DNA of 64,000 nucleotides from JBHIBD01 sp046758865 (lineage in GTDB: Bacteria; Planctomycetota; Brocadiia; Brocadiales; Bathyanammoxibiaceae). Both the position numbers and the translations under genes were made by a program. The number at the start of each line of letters is the position of its first letter. Within the stretch, counting starts at the first letter, position 1. The stretch is taken from assembly GCA_046758865.1 (NCBI GenBank), contig JBHIBD010000001.1, forward strand, positions 30,377-94,376, written 5' to 3'. Below are positions 32,365 to 40,409 of the stretch, one piece after another. The notes under the pieces are model-generated. The model was not told where the DNA came from. It was given only the letters and a program-made list of their open reading frames with translations, and did no database searches.

Positions 32365-33879
32365 ATGTATGATTTACTCCTAATCTCTCCACGAAACACA
32401 CAGCTCGGACGTTTTAAGAGGTTTGTGCCGAGAAGTGTGCCTATTGGAATAGGCATCTTGGCCGGGTTTCTTAGAGGGAAGGGTATTTCCGCCAAGATAC
32501 TTGACCAGGAGTTGACAGATATAAGTACGGAAACATTGCGGAGCTGCCTAGCGCAATGCAAAAAACCTTGGATCGTTGGCATTAGCGTCATGACAGCGAA
32601 TGTTGCCAGTGGATATCACATAGCTAAATTGGTGAAGTCTGTTAGTAAAGAAGCAGTTGTCGTATTCGGGGGCATTCACGCCACAGTAATGCCAGATGAG
32701 ATTCTTCTGTCGGGTTGCGTTGACTTTGTTGTTCAAGGGGAGGCGGAATATACACTTTTGGAACTAATCCGTCAGATTAAGGGTGGTAGAATTCAACGAG
32801 ATACGCTTGAAAACATCAGTTACGTGGAAGACGGACAAATCATTTACACAAAGCCCTCAACAAAGACGGTAGATGTAAATGAGGTTCCCATGTTTCCTTA
32901 TGACATGTTTGACCCATCAAAATATAACCTTGGTTTCATCCTGACATCCAGGGGATGCCCGTTTGATTGTATCTTTTGCAGTCAGAAGGCCATTACGAAG
33001 AGGGTTTATAGGTACGTTTCGTCAGAAAGAGTAGTCGAAGAGCTTGATTACATAATAAATGAGATGCACCAACCAAACATTACCTTTTTTGATGATTATT
33101 TTACCGGGAATAAAAAAAGGGTATTTGAGCTGTGCAACATGATTCAAGAAAGAGGGCTGCACAAAAAGGCCTCTTTTGGAGTCCAAACCCGTGGCGATAG
33201 CATTGACAAGGAACTTATGATAGCTATGAAAGCGGCTAACTTTGACAGTCTGATGTTCGGTGTCGAAACTGCTTCGGAAGATTTGATGAAGTTAATTAAT
33301 AAGAATGAAACTGTCCAGGAAAATATCGATGCAATAAGATTAGCCAAGGAGATTGGTTTTACAGTAGAAGCTACATTCATCTACGGGTTTCCGACCGAGA
33401 CCTTCAAGGACAGACTTGCAGCCCTCTCTCTTGCAGTGAGTATTGGGATAGACAGGGCCAGGTTTAATAATGCCACACCGTACCCTGGCACACAAATGTA
33501 TAAAATGGTTAGGGACAAGATTAATTTCGCACCTCAGTGGGTGAACTTTAGCTCTGCCGGTGCAGTTACAGCAGGTATTAGGAAGAAATACCCTCTTCCA
33601 TATATTCCGGAAGGCTGCACAGAGAATGAACTTGAAGGAAGTGTTCTTTTGGCAAATCTTTTGTTTTATCTAAATCTCGTCAACTTAAAAAAACTTTTCA
33701 ACCCCGGACAGAGAGGCAGTGGTAAATGGTTTGAAGTATCTAAGAATGACCTTCTATCACCAAGCGCGCTATTTGGACTATTGATACTGGGGGGAACAGT
33801 TTTATTAAGAACTCTTTATTATCTACTTTCGTGCGGCAATTGCCGCAGATTTTTCCTCAAGGGTCTCAGGGTAACGTAA
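32365..33879 (+). CDS. B12-binding-domain radical SAM protein
   Basis: The 504-residue protein has a cobalamin-binding-type N-terminal domain (RSVPIGIGILAGFLRGKGI, VGISVMTANVASGYHIA, VFGGIHATVMPDE, QGEAEYTLLEL). The radical SAM cluster is in TSRGCPFDCIFCSQKA near residue 195. FDDYFTGNKKRVFEL, FGVETASEDLM and YGFPTETFKDR follow in the usual order. The C-terminus has hydrophobic helices (LFGLLILGGTVLLRTLYYLL) that suggest membrane association. Such enzymes often methylate or cyclise lipids or sugars. It lies at the edge of the AT-rich cassette; the substrate is unknown. Confidence 0.8.
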   Translation: MYDLLLISPRNTQLGRFKRFVPRSVPIGIGILAGFLRGKGISAKILDQELTDISTETLRSCLAQCKKPWIVGISVMTANVASGYHIAKLVKSVSKEAVVVFGGIHATVMPDEILLSGCVDFVVQGEAEYTLLELIRQIKGGRIQRDTLENISYVEDGQIIYTKPSTKTVDVNEVPMFPYDMFDPSKYNLGFILTSRGCPFDCIFCSQKAITKRVYRYVSSERVVEELDYIINEMHQPNITFFDDYFTGNKKRVFELCNMIQERGLHKKASFGVQTRGDSIDKELMIAMKAANFDSLMFGVETASEDLMKLINKNETVQENIDAIRLAKEIGFTVEATFIYGFPTETFKDRLAALSLAVSIGIDRARFNNATPYPGTQMYKMVRDKINFAPQWVNFSSAGAVTAGIRKKYPLPYIPEGCTENELEGSVLLANLLFYLNLVNLKKLFNPGQRGSGKWFEVSKNDLLSPSALFGLLILGGTVLLRTLYYLLSCGNCRRFFLKGLRVT

Positions 33880-33912
33880 GACCTCTCATAGAAATCCGAT
33901 GCGAGGTTTTGT

Positions 33913-35310
33913 TTGACTTCTAACATGGACGCAAGTGGGTTCGGTAAGAGTAGCCTTATCCTGACTGCTGTGCTGGTGGCGGCATTTACTCTAAGAGTAC
34001 TTGTTGGACTTAGTCTTTACTCGGGTAATATGCCATTGTTCAAAGACTTTCAGGGCAGTTTTTGGGATAGCGGGTATACCGCTTACGGTGTGCTAGCCAT
34101 AAACGTTGTCGAAGGCAGGGGATTTCGTTTGCAGCACGGAGGTAAAAATGGCGTTTATTTCATGGGAGAGACGAGGGCTGAACGGATGCCCTTATATCCC
34201 TTATTCCTGTCAGTGTTATATGTTGGATTCGGTAAGAGCACCACGGCTCCAGTACTCGCTCAATCCATTATAGGAACATTGACCGTTTTAATTACCTTTT
34301 TGATAGGACGGCAGCTTTTCAATGAGAAGGTAGGAATAGCAGCCTCTTCGTTGACAGCAATTTATCCCTATTATGTTGTCCATGACACAGCCCTCCAAGA
34401 AACGAGCCTTCTCACGTTGCTGACAGGTGTCAGCGTTCTATGCCTTATAAAATGTATCCGGTACAATTCATTGCGCTACTATGTCCTAGCTGGCGTTTCC
34501 CTGGGAATTGGATCCCTCTGCAAAAATATTCTACTAGGTTTTGTACCTTTTGCAGTCTTTTGGATTCTCTTAAATCCCATAAAAGACAAGACTAGAAAGA
34601 TTTCAATCCTGTTACTCAGTTTTGCCATAGTAATGTCTCCATGGGTAATTCGCAACACACTTGTTCTCGGTAAACCTATTATTGGTACCACCCAGACCGG
34701 CGGTGTTTTGTGGCAGGGGAACAATCCCTTCGTTTTATCTTACTACCCGTGGAAAAGTATCGATAACAGTACAGGGAAGGCATTGGAGGCCCTCACAACA
34801 AAAGATAAAAAAGAGTTGCTTGGCCTGGATGAGTTAGGAAAACAGCGCTGGTACAGGCAAAAGGCGGTTAAGTTTATGAGAGAAAACCCAGTGCTTACCA
34901 TAAAGGCTGCGTTTATCAAGGCCTTTGCCGGCATGGGTTGGATTCTTTCACCACAAAAAGATAGGCCAATTTTAAACTTTATCTACACAGCATCTTATCT
35001 CCCTTTGCTTATATTTGGAATTGCTGGTGCCATCCTTACCAGGAAGACCTGGAGAGAGATTTCCATCATCTATTTTTTATTTGTTCCTTTTCTGCTGATA
35101 ACGATGCTCTTCTTTGCTCATACCTCAAGCCGGGTGTATTTAGACATATACCTTATGGTTTTAGCTGCTTTCACGTTGGTGAAGGTTGGAGAATGGCTGT
35201 GGCTTAACTTGACTCAGACACCGTTACGGGCAAGTACGAAAACCGCCCCCCCAGCTCAAAACACGAATTTTACTACAAAAAGAATTTTATCGCAAGAGAA
35301 TAATTTATGA
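33913..35310 (+). CDS. GT39/ArnT-like membrane glycosyltransferase
   Basis: The 465-residue integral membrane protein has about ten helices and the GT-C layout: an early periplasmic loop with SFWDSGYTAYGVLAINVVEG and RGFRLQHGG, ERMPLYPLFLSVLYVGFG, and IGRQLFNEKVGIAASSLTAI. This is like dolichyl-phosphate-mannose mannosyltransferase and ArnT-type enzymes. It would move a sugar from a polyprenyl phosphate donor in the periplasm. The upstream GT2 at 30179 could produce that donor. The start is TTG at 33913, with GAGG six bases upstream; ATG at 33925 is the alternative. Confidence 0.75.
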   Translation: MTSNMDASGFGKSSLILTAVLVAAFTLRVLVGLSLYSGNMPLFKDFQGSFWDSGYTAYGVLAINVVEGRGFRLQHGGKNGVYFMGETRAERMPLYPLFLSVLYVGFGKSTTAPVLAQSIIGTLTVLITFLIGRQLFNEKVGIAASSLTAIYPYYVVHDTALQETSLLTLLTGVSVLCLIKCIRYNSLRYYVLAGVSLGIGSLCKNILLGFVPFAVFWILLNPIKDKTRKISILLLSFAIVMSPWVIRNTLVLGKPIIGTTQTGGVLWQGNNPFVLSYYPWKSIDNSTGKALEALTTKDKKELLGLDELGKQRWYRQKAVKFMRENPVLTIKAAFIKAFAGMGWILSPQKDRPILNFIYTASYLPLLIFGIAGAILTRKTWREISIIYFLFVPFLLITMLFFAHTSSRVYLDIYLMVLAAFTLVKVGEWLWLNLTQTPLRASTKTAPPAQNTNFTTKRILSQENNL

Positions 35311-35348
35311 CAATTTAAAAATATTTTTACTTACAGAAGAAAAAAGTG

Positions 35349-35377
35349 TTGACAAGTTTAGAGAAATAACGTACATT
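35349..35377 (+). promoter_or_regulatory. Sigma-70-type promoter for the second secreted protein
   Basis: TTGACA (35349-35354), a 17-base spacer and TACATT (35372-35377) lie 53 bases before the GTG start at 35430. The sequence before TTGACA (TTACAGAAGAAAAAAGTG) resembles the block before the palindrome in the 109-bp repeats upstream of the paralogue, so the two paralogues may share regulation. Confidence 0.5.
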
Positions 35378-35429
35378 GCTTTCTTGTTTGGAAGAATTTC
35401 CATATAGTTAGACTTGTAGAGGTACTTAA

Positions 35430-35921
35430 GTGCTGATAAAGTCAAGGCTTGTGACCTTCCTTCCTGTGTTCCTCTCTTTGGTGTTTCCCATTGCAGGCCA
35501 TATGGGGGCAGTGCTGGCCCAGACACTAGGGGACATTTCTGGAACCGTGGTTGGTGTTGACGGCAGGCCTCTAATGGGGGTGGAAGCGAGACTTGTGGAC
35601 ATTAATACGGGAAACGCGGTAGCCTCCATAAAAACTGCCAAAGATGGTTCGTTTAGTTTTAGTGGGCTAAAGGCAGGAAATACATACAAGGTACAGGCCT
35701 TGCACGGTAAGGATGTGGATAGTGCCCTAGTAACCGTTTCATCTGGCCCCTCAAAACCTGTTGCCTTGAAGCTTAGCCAGACCAAAGGTTTCATGGCCTT
35801 GGCCGGTGCTGGTGGGGGCTTTCCCGTTTGGGGCTATGTCCTAATAGGTTTGGCCGTAGCTGGAGCAGCAGCAGGTGCCGCCGCCGCTTCTGGTCTGGTG
35901 GCGGGGGGGGCCTTGGGCTAG
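35430..35921 (+). CDS. Secreted Cna-B-like protein, paralogue of 13648-14139
   Basis: The 163-residue protein has the same length and layout as the protein at 13648: signal peptide (VTFLPVFLSLVFPIAG then AVLAQT), GDISGTVVGVDGRPLMGVEA, DGSFSFSGLKAGNTYKVQAL, LKLSQTKGF and a hydrophobic Gly/Ala-rich end (LIGLAVAGAAAGAAAASGLV). It starts with GTG at 35430, seven bases after an AGAGG site. It has its own promoter-like element and does not overlap its neighbours, so it is probably a separate transcript. Surface location and polysaccharide binding are guesses. Confidence 0.7.
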   Translation: MLIKSRLVTFLPVFLSLVFPIAGHMGAVLAQTLGDISGTVVGVDGRPLMGVEARLVDINTGNAVASIKTAKDGSFSFSGLKAGNTYKVQALHGKDVDSALVTVSSGPSKPVALKLSQTKGFMALAGAGGGFPVWGYVLIGLAVAGAAAGAAAASGLVAGGALG

Positions 35922-36179
35922 CTTATCCTTTGAGCCCATAGCATTCTCCTACGACAGTTCTGGATGGTCAGGCTTTGACGAGATTTATTTTGTCCGTTTT
36001 ATCAGTAACATTATCCCTTTTGCAGAGTGAGACTGCCAATTCAGGTGCCTTTAAGGCTGAAACTTTCACTACAAAACTGTCGGGGAATTGGGACAGTAGT
36101 CCTCAGGAAAACAGATTTTCAGCATCTGGCAATTTAGATGAGTAATTCTTTCCTATCTACTTCCAATGGAGGGTTTTTT

Positions 36180-38222
36180 ATGCAAGTCCGATTACTCCTT
36201 GGTTTAGTTTTACTTGTAGCTTTTTACTGTTTTAGCCTAGTTGGATGTCAGTCTACTGCCCTACAGCGAAAAGATACCCACTACGCAAAGCTTAGTTCAT
36301 TACCGACTGACGTAAAATTCCCAGAAAATCTCAAAAGCAAGATACGCTACGACACGGATAATGAGCGCCTGGTTCTTAAGGGGGTTATGACTGAAGATGA
36401 AAGAGACAAATTGCTGAAGTTGTCCAAAAACGTTCCGTATACGGCAGCTATCGGAACACTTTACCATAAACAGCAGAATAATACAAAAAGAAAACAACGG
36501 CCCTCCAGTGAAACTGATACTTCTAAAAGCATGACAGCACTAAAGGATACAACGAAGGAAGCTACAAAGGATATCCAAGAGAAGGAAATTTTGAAAGAAC
36601 TTGCTGAAGAATCGCCAAAAGGACATAAAAAACCTCGTGCGAGTGCTACAGGCCTGGAAGAGCAAAAAGACATTGATCCGGTGGAAAAATGGGTTTCAGA
36701 GCCTCCAACCATCGAGGAGGGAAGCAAGGATTTCATAGAGGTTGCCGCCGCGCAAATAGTGCGTAAGTTTGAAGAGAGCTTTCCACCAACAAAGGGAAAG
36801 GACTTCACCGTCCTAGTGAAATCATTTACGACTCTTGACGGAAATCTGACTATGCTTTCGAGCCTTCTGGCAGAGGAACTTTTTACGCAACTCTCAAATA
36901 GCCCATGGGTGGGCGGTAGCCTGCGAATCTGTTGTAATCCCATAGATGGTGGCCTAGCACCTAATCGACTAGACGGGATAATAACGGGAAGCTTGGCAAA
37001 AATAGGAAAGGAAATAAAGATTAATGCTAGACTTGTCTCAGCAGATACTCACATATTAATATCCTCAATCTCAACAAGAATACCCGCGTCCGAAACCGCT
37101 GTGAGCCTTTTAGGGGCCGAAATAACCCCCAAAAGGCCCATAGAAAGTGAAGACCTGAATACGAGGCTGGACTCTCTGGCCTGGCAGGTGGAACAGATCT
37201 TGTACGACCTCCAGGGAGATAAGGAAGTTCCGCAAAGGCTATGTGTCCTGGATTTCCGCACGCTGGGAGGCAAGAAGAATTTCCTGGGGAAATTCTTGGC
37301 TGAAGAATGTAAACTAAGGCTTTCTAAGAATAAATTATGGAAGTTTGTTCCCACCGCTAGAGTTGAAAAACTTCTTGGCAGAGAGATCTCATCCATCTCA
37401 GATTTGACCATTACGGACCTTACAGAAGGACTGGCTGGAGGGTTGGGTATAGAGGCCATTATCGAAGGAACGGTCACAGACCTAGGCAACGGCGTTAAGG
37501 TGAACGTAAAGGTAGGTGATATAATGGAGGGTTTGACCTGGGGTACTGCTTCTGTGGATATACTAAGGGATAGAAGCGTCGAATTCCTTTTAAATAAAGA
37601 CAATGGGCGAGTTCTAACCTCTGGCAGTTCCGTTAATGCGGGTGTGGTCAAGGAGGGTTTGAAGACCGCTTACTCTGGGCAGAAAAGTGAGGTTTCTGTA
37701 GTAAACAGACTTGGAGAGGACTTTTTCCTGAGGGAAGATTTTTCCGACCCCGAGGTAGTACACCGCCTGCTCGAATGGGGTAATGATTTAATCATTACCA
37801 GTGAGGGAGAGAAGCGTTTCTTGGCATCACAAGAACCCAGATTCGTAAATGTGGGGAAGAAAATAGATTTTCCAACAAACTTCACCCTGGGGTTTGAAGT
37901 GAAAGGAAGCAGCAAATATTGGAATACGTTGAAGTTTGCCGATGTTTCTGGTAATGAGTTTGGCTTAGATTTCCAACTCAACGAAGGCAACTGTTACATA
38001 GTGCTCCCCGGACCAAAGAGTGTAAGAGTAAGAGTAGACACCAACTCGGCTAATAAATTCAAGCTGGTCAGAAAGAATGGCTTTTATGAGGTATACGTAA
38101 ATGATACCCTGGCATTAGCAGGGCCTTATTCCAAGTATACCCAGTTCAAGAGCTTCACTATAACAGCTCGATTAGACCAGATTCGTTTTACAGGTTTCCT
38201 GGGGAAGGTAATTAAGGGATAA
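36180..38222 (+). CDS. Large lipoprotein with two CsgG/FlgO-like domains and a lectin-like end
   Basis: From the ATG at 36180 (GGAGGG seven bases upstream) the protein has 680 residues and a lipoprotein signal ending SLVGC. A low-complexity charged region follows (residues about 80-170). Two segments have the beta-alpha pattern of CsgG/FlgO-type domains, TVLVKSFTTLDGNLTMLSSL with AEELFTQLSN and LCVLDFRTLGGKKNFLGKFL with AEECKLRLS. The last 160 residues are beta-rich (NFTLGFEVKGSSKYWNTLKF, FKLVRKNGFYEVYVNDTLAL), like concanavalin-A/LamG-type folds. An upstream in-frame ATG at 36138 would bury the signal peptide, so I reject it. Function is unknown; probably an outer-membrane-facing accessory of the locus. 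Confidence 0.65.
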   Translation: MQVRLLLGLVLLVAFYCFSLVGCQSTALQRKDTHYAKLSSLPTDVKFPENLKSKIRYDTDNERLVLKGVMTEDERDKLLKLSKNVPYTAAIGTLYHKQQNNTKRKQRPSSETDTSKSMTALKDTTKEATKDIQEKEILKELAEESPKGHKKPRASATGLEEQKDIDPVEKWVSEPPTIEEGSKDFIEVAAAQIVRKFEESFPPTKGKDFTVLVKSFTTLDGNLTMLSSLLAEELFTQLSNSPWVGGSLRICCNPIDGGLAPNRLDGIITGSLAKIGKEIKINARLVSADTHILISSISTRIPASETAVSLLGAEITPKRPIESEDLNTRLDSLAWQVEQILYDLQGDKEVPQRLCVLDFRTLGGKKNFLGKFLAEECKLRLSKNKLWKFVPTARVEKLLGREISSISDLTITDLTEGLAGGLGIEAIIEGTVTDLGNGVKVNVKVGDIMEGLTWGTASVDILRDRSVEFLLNKDNGRVLTSGSSVNAGVVKEGLKTAYSGQKSEVSVVNRLGEDFFLREDFSDPEVVHRLLEWGNDLIITSEGEKRFLASQEPRFVNVGKKIDFPTNFTLGFEVKGSSKYWNTLKFADVSGNEFGLDFQLNEGNCYIVLPGPKSVRVRVDTNSANKFKLVRKNGFYEVYVNDTLALAGPYSKYTQFKSFTITARLDQIRFTGFLGKVIKG

Positions 38223-38422
38223 CCTGTGAGCTTGCGATTCTTTTATTGTTTAACCCCTCCCTCACCTTTACAGAAGCCCCCCTTTTCGGGACCGTCTGCC
38301 CTTCCTTCTCATAAATCACACCCAATGTAGATAGAAAAAGCCTGCTTGCCGAGGTTCCCAAAGGTATGTCATCGGATAATAGAGGGCTTTATTATTTTCC
38401 TATGTGAATATGACGTTATAAG

Positions 38423-39520
38423 ATGTATAGGGTTATGGAAAAGTCAATGTATGCAGTTATTCTCGCCGGTGGGTCAGGTACAAGACTGTGGCCGCTAAGC
38501 CGTCGAAACAAACCCAAGCACCAGATTAAGATGTCTTGCGGCCGATCACTACTTCAGCAGGCCTATGACAGAATATATCCCACTATTGACCCAAGCAACA
38601 TCCTTGTAGTGACTACCTTGGAACAGGAAAGCGATATAAGGGCACAACTGCCCACTCTTCCCGCCGAGAACCTCCTGGTGGAGCCACTTGGCAGAAATAC
38701 TGCAGCCTGTGTAGGGCTCGCTGCTGTTGCCATCAATAAGAGGTCTGAAGACTCGGTTGTGGCGGTACTCACTGCAGACCACCTCATAAAGCCAAAAGAG
38801 AGATTTATCGAAATCCTAAGGTTTGGTGCACTTATGGCTTCAAGTTGTGAATGCCCTATAATCTTTGGCATAAAACCATCTTTTCCGTCAACCAATTATG
38901 GTTATGTTAAAAGGGGTGAAATGTTGCTAAGGGAGAAAGGCTTCAGGGTCTTCCAGTGTGAAGCTTTTACGGAAAAACCGGACCAAGAACTAGCAAAGAA
39001 ACTACTGGACACGAAGGAATATTACTGGAACAGTGGCATGTTTGTGTGGAGGGTGGATTCGGTCCTTGACACGTTGAATAAATTAATGCCGCCACTTGCA
39101 AAGGCATTGCAGAGGATCGAGAGCAGCTTGGGTACTCCTACCGAAGGCCCAACCTTACGTGAGGAATATGAAAAGCTCGATAGTGTCTCTATAGACTGTG
39201 GTGTTATGGAGAAGGTGAAAAATATTAGGGTGATTGAAGCGAATTTCGAATGGGCGGATGTAGGGGACTGGAGCATTTTCGGAGAATTCTATGGCAAAAA
39301 ACACGGTACAAATATTGTCATTGGCAAGCATTATGGCATTGATACATCAAATTGTGCTAGTATTGGCAACTCAGATGGTCTCTTAGTGACAGTTGGTGTC
39401 AAAGACCTTATAGTAATTCACACCCACGATGTTACCCTGGTCTGCCATAGAGATAGGGCAGGAGAGGCTAAAAGGCTCGTAGAAGAGTTGAAGGGAAAAG
39501 GATTTGAAGCGTACATCTAA
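38423..39520 (+). CDS. manC: Mannose-1-phosphate guanylyltransferase
   Basis: This enzyme makes GDP-mannose from mannose 1-phosphate and GTP. The 365-residue protein has the nucleotide-binding LAGGSGTRLWPLSRRNKPKH near the N-terminus, TADHLIKPKE, FTEKPD and WNSGMFVW, in the usual order of the family. It lacks the phosphomannose isomerase domain of bifunctional AlgA/ManC proteins. An internal ATG at 38435 is an alternative start. Its product feeds Gmd (8440-9450), which sits 29 kb away in the other operon. It is followed by a 307-base gap, where the strand changes. Confidence 0.85.
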   Translation: MYRVMEKSMYAVILAGGSGTRLWPLSRRNKPKHQIKMSCGRSLLQQAYDRIYPTIDPSNILVVTTLEQESDIRAQLPTLPAENLLVEPLGRNTAACVGLAAVAINKRSEDSVVAVLTADHLIKPKERFIEILRFGALMASSCECPIIFGIKPSFPSTNYGYVKRGEMLLREKGFRVFQCEAFTEKPDQELAKKLLDTKEYYWNSGMFVWRVDSVLDTLNKLMPPLAKALQRIESSLGTPTEGPTLREEYEKLDSVSIDCGVMEKVKNIRVIEANFEWADVGDWSIFGEFYGKKHGTNIVIGKHYGIDTSNCASIGNSDGLLVTVGVKDLIVIHTHDVTLVCHRDRAGEAKRLVEELKGKGFEAYI

Positions 39521-39827
39521 ATATTTCCAAGTGTACGTTTGATACAGTACCACAAGGTGGAGCAGACGAGACTGTATCAAACAAAAATGGAAAAGCAAAA
39601 AAGGCGTGGGTTAAAAACTGACTATGCTGGTGAAACAACATCTTGCAAAGGGTTTTTAGCCAAGTTAGCTCATTTACTACGGCCTGCGAAGCCGGGAAGG
39701 GTCCTTACGCTGTTGCATTAGGCATCCCCCTAAAATATCTCTATATAATATTTATGTCTGCCGAGTTGGGAATCCAGGCCTGTTTGTCCTGTGCACTACA
39801 TTATTACTATAGTTTGGAAGATAATGT
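39521..39827. other. Gap between convergent genes, no gene seen
   Basis: ManC ends at 39520 and the response-regulator gene ends (minus strand) at 39828, so this is a convergent gap. It contains the inverted repeat at 39537-39582. A segment around 39680-39730 has a GGCCTGCGAAGCC hairpin and short runs that could fold, but nothing I can match to a known RNA. Short open frames here show no family resemblance. Confidence 0.4.
39537..39582. repeat. Perfect 12-bp inverted repeat with inner hairpin
   Basis: The arms GTTTGATACAGT (39537-39548) and ACTGTATCAAAC (39571-39582) are perfectly complementary. The 22-base loop contains CCAC-AA-GGTGG, a second small stem. No T-run follows on either strand, so it is not a typical intrinsic terminator. 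It may be a bidirectional terminator between convergent genes, or the footprint of a small mobile element. Confidence 0.6.
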
Positions 39828-40388
39828 TTATTTTTTCTCCTTTGGTCTGGCAGCTGGATATTTTGCGTAGAGTTTTTCCAGTTTATTCTCGAGTTTGGCT
39901 ATCTTCTCTTTCATACTAGCCGCCGCCTTGGCGGCGGAACTGGCCTTTTTAGCAAGTTCCTTATTTTGTTCCAGTAAGAGCATGTGCAACCGTTTATTTT
40001 CATGGACGGTATCGTAGTATTCCAAACCCTGGCGCACTACCTTCTCAAGATGGTACCTATCCCACGGTTTAAGTATAAATTTAAATACGTCCACATTGTT
40101 TATTGCATCGGCCGCGGCCCGGATGTCTGCATAGCCAGTTATTGCTATCCTTACGGCATCGGGCGCAATCTCTTTGGTCTTCTCTAAGAATCCAACACCT
40201 GACATCACCGGCATCCTAATGTCCGAGATTATCAGCTCTACATTCTCATTGCGCAGGATATCCAGCCCTTCCTGGCCACTTCTCGCTGTAAGTACATTAT
40301 AACCAAGCCTTGTAAAGGTCCTCTCCAATGAACCCAATACCTGTTCATCATCATCCACTATCATTATTGTGTACTTTTTTTGCTTCAT
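39828..40388 (-). CDS. Response regulator with receiver domain and coiled-coil tail
   Basis: From ATG at 40388 the protein has 186 residues. The receiver domain (1-120) shows the acidic pocket Asp12/13, phosphoacceptor Asp56 (ISDIRMP), Thr84 (IAITGYAD) and Lys107 (FILKPWD). The LKPWD ending is typical of RpfG-type and stand-alone receivers. The rest is a charged, Ala- and Lys-rich coiled coil (NKELAKKASSAAKAAASMKE) with no DNA-binding or enzymatic domain. It lies 21 bases downstream of the histidine kinase gene, so it is the probable phosphorylation partner, with output through protein contacts. Confidence 0.85.
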   Translation of the reverse strand: MKQKKYTIMIVDDDEQVLGSLERTFTRLGYNVLTARSGQEGLDILRNENVELIISDIRMPVMSGVGFLEKTKEIAPDAVRIAITGYADIRAAADAINNVDVFKFILKPWDRYHLEKVVRQGLEYYDTVHENKRLHMLLLEQNKELAKKASSAAKAAASMKEKIAKLENKLEKLYAKYPAARPKEKK

Positions 40389-40409
40389 CGGCCGCAGCAC
40401 CTATCTGCG

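Noticed and set aside
39660..39730. Possible riboswitch in the ManC downstream gap
   Set aside because: Hairpins are present, but no known aptamer core matches and it is downstream, not upstream, of a gene.
39643..39870. Plus-strand frame in the convergent gap
   Set aside because: Its end reads across the opposite-strand regulator gene and no family is visible.
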